Shown here: in pieces, positions 63,651-64,000 of the stretch
How the letters are laid out: each line of letters begins with the position of its first letter
How positions within the stretch are numbered: position 1 is the stretch's first letter
Assembly (NCBI GenBank): GCA_949825045.1
Contig: OX463818.1
Span: 27,978,906-28,042,905, forward strand
Origin: Argyresthia goedartella
Taxonomy: Eukaryota > Arthropoda > Insecta > Lepidoptera > Argyresthiidae
Length of the DNA: 64,000 nt
Direction: 5' to 3'
Translations under genes and position numbers: made by a program
Notes under the pieces: model-generated
Seen by the model: the letters and a program-made list of their open reading frames with translations, nothing else
What the model was told of the DNA's origin: nothing
Database searches by the model: none

Positions 63651-64000
63651 GCAGGCCTATTTATATGAAATAGTTTGAATTGAGTGTGATATAAAGAAAC
63701 TTATAAAGGTTAAGTAGTCTTTTACACATAAAATATGGATCCTTTTGTGCACCAAAATTAAAATACTACGATAATTTTAATGAAAAAAAAAATATAATCA
63801 ATAAAACATACATAATTCAATGGACAATTATATAGCAACAAAAAATGTCTTAAACACTTATTTACAATATTTATATAATGTACCCCCATTTATGTCCCCA
63901 CCGAGGGGCACAAGCCTTTACCCGGATACTCGTAAGATTAAGCCATACACCACCACGCTGGCTCAGTGCGGGTTGATGGAGGGGTTTTATGACCACTACC
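63651..64000. other. Spacer, possible dispersed repeat at the edge
   Basis: From about 63893 the sequence (gtccccaccgaggggcac ... cacgctggctcagtgcggg) resembles a dispersed lepidopteran repeat, cut by the window end. The rest is AT-rich. Confidence 0.3.

Overview
The window reads as repeat-rich nuclear DNA of an insect, most likely a moth or butterfly (Lepidoptera). The evidence is AT-rich spacer DNA, a dispersed SINE-like repeat whose ends match sequences common in lepidopteran genomes, insect-type BEL/Pao and copia LTR elements, CR1- and Jockey-type non-LTR retrotransposons, and a maT-type DD37D mariner relative. There is no operon, no CRISPR array and no confident RNA gene apart from a tRNA-like SINE fragment.

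Layout. 1-7.5 kb: spacer with a SINE-like repeat, a broken minus-strand PIN/FEN1-like gene with a Cys-rich CXC tail, and two candidate host exons. 7.6-12.6 kb: a full-length non-LTR retrotransposon (NLR-1, intact ORF) with a maT transposon nested in its 3' UTR. 13.3-14.2 kb: two clear host exons. 14.9-27.3 kb: a decayed plus-strand BEL/Pao element (BEL-1, 5-bp target duplication), with an intact two-ORF CR1-like retrotransposon (NLR-2) sitting inside its 3' LTR. 27.4-32.3 kb: a perfect 293-bp tandem duplication carrying an exon-like segment, an RTE relic, inverted-repeat elements and two more host exons. 32.5-39.9 kb: a young minus-strand BEL/Pao element (BEL-2) with one mismatch noticed between its two 547-bp LTRs and intact gag and pol. 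40.6 kb: a probable terminal host exon. 41.0-51.4 kb: a chimeric gag/SGNH relic, then a second minus-strand NLR-1 copy split by a plus-strand Jockey-type element. 51.9-64 kb: a decayed CR1-like element (NLR-3), a decayed copia, a second maT copy, a mariner remnant and SINE/non-LTR scraps.

A plus-strand multi-exon host gene appears to run through the islands between the transposons (about 7.2 kb, possibly 6.6 kb, to 40.7 kb). Exon phases chain consistently (0/0, 0/0, 0/2, 2/0, 0/stop) and the reading is protein-like throughout. I could not identify the product.

Two observations stand out. First, BEL-1 and BEL-2 lie in opposite orientations and are clearly diverged, yet both carry one in-frame UAG at the same place between Gag and the protease, with no AUG available before the protease. 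This suggests programmed stop-codon readthrough as the route to Gag-Pol. Second, the 3' end of a host exon with its splice donor is repeated four times. BEL-2 sits in unit 3. Unit 4 differs from unit 1 by five changes over 16 codons, all synonymous, and is flanked by usable splice sites.
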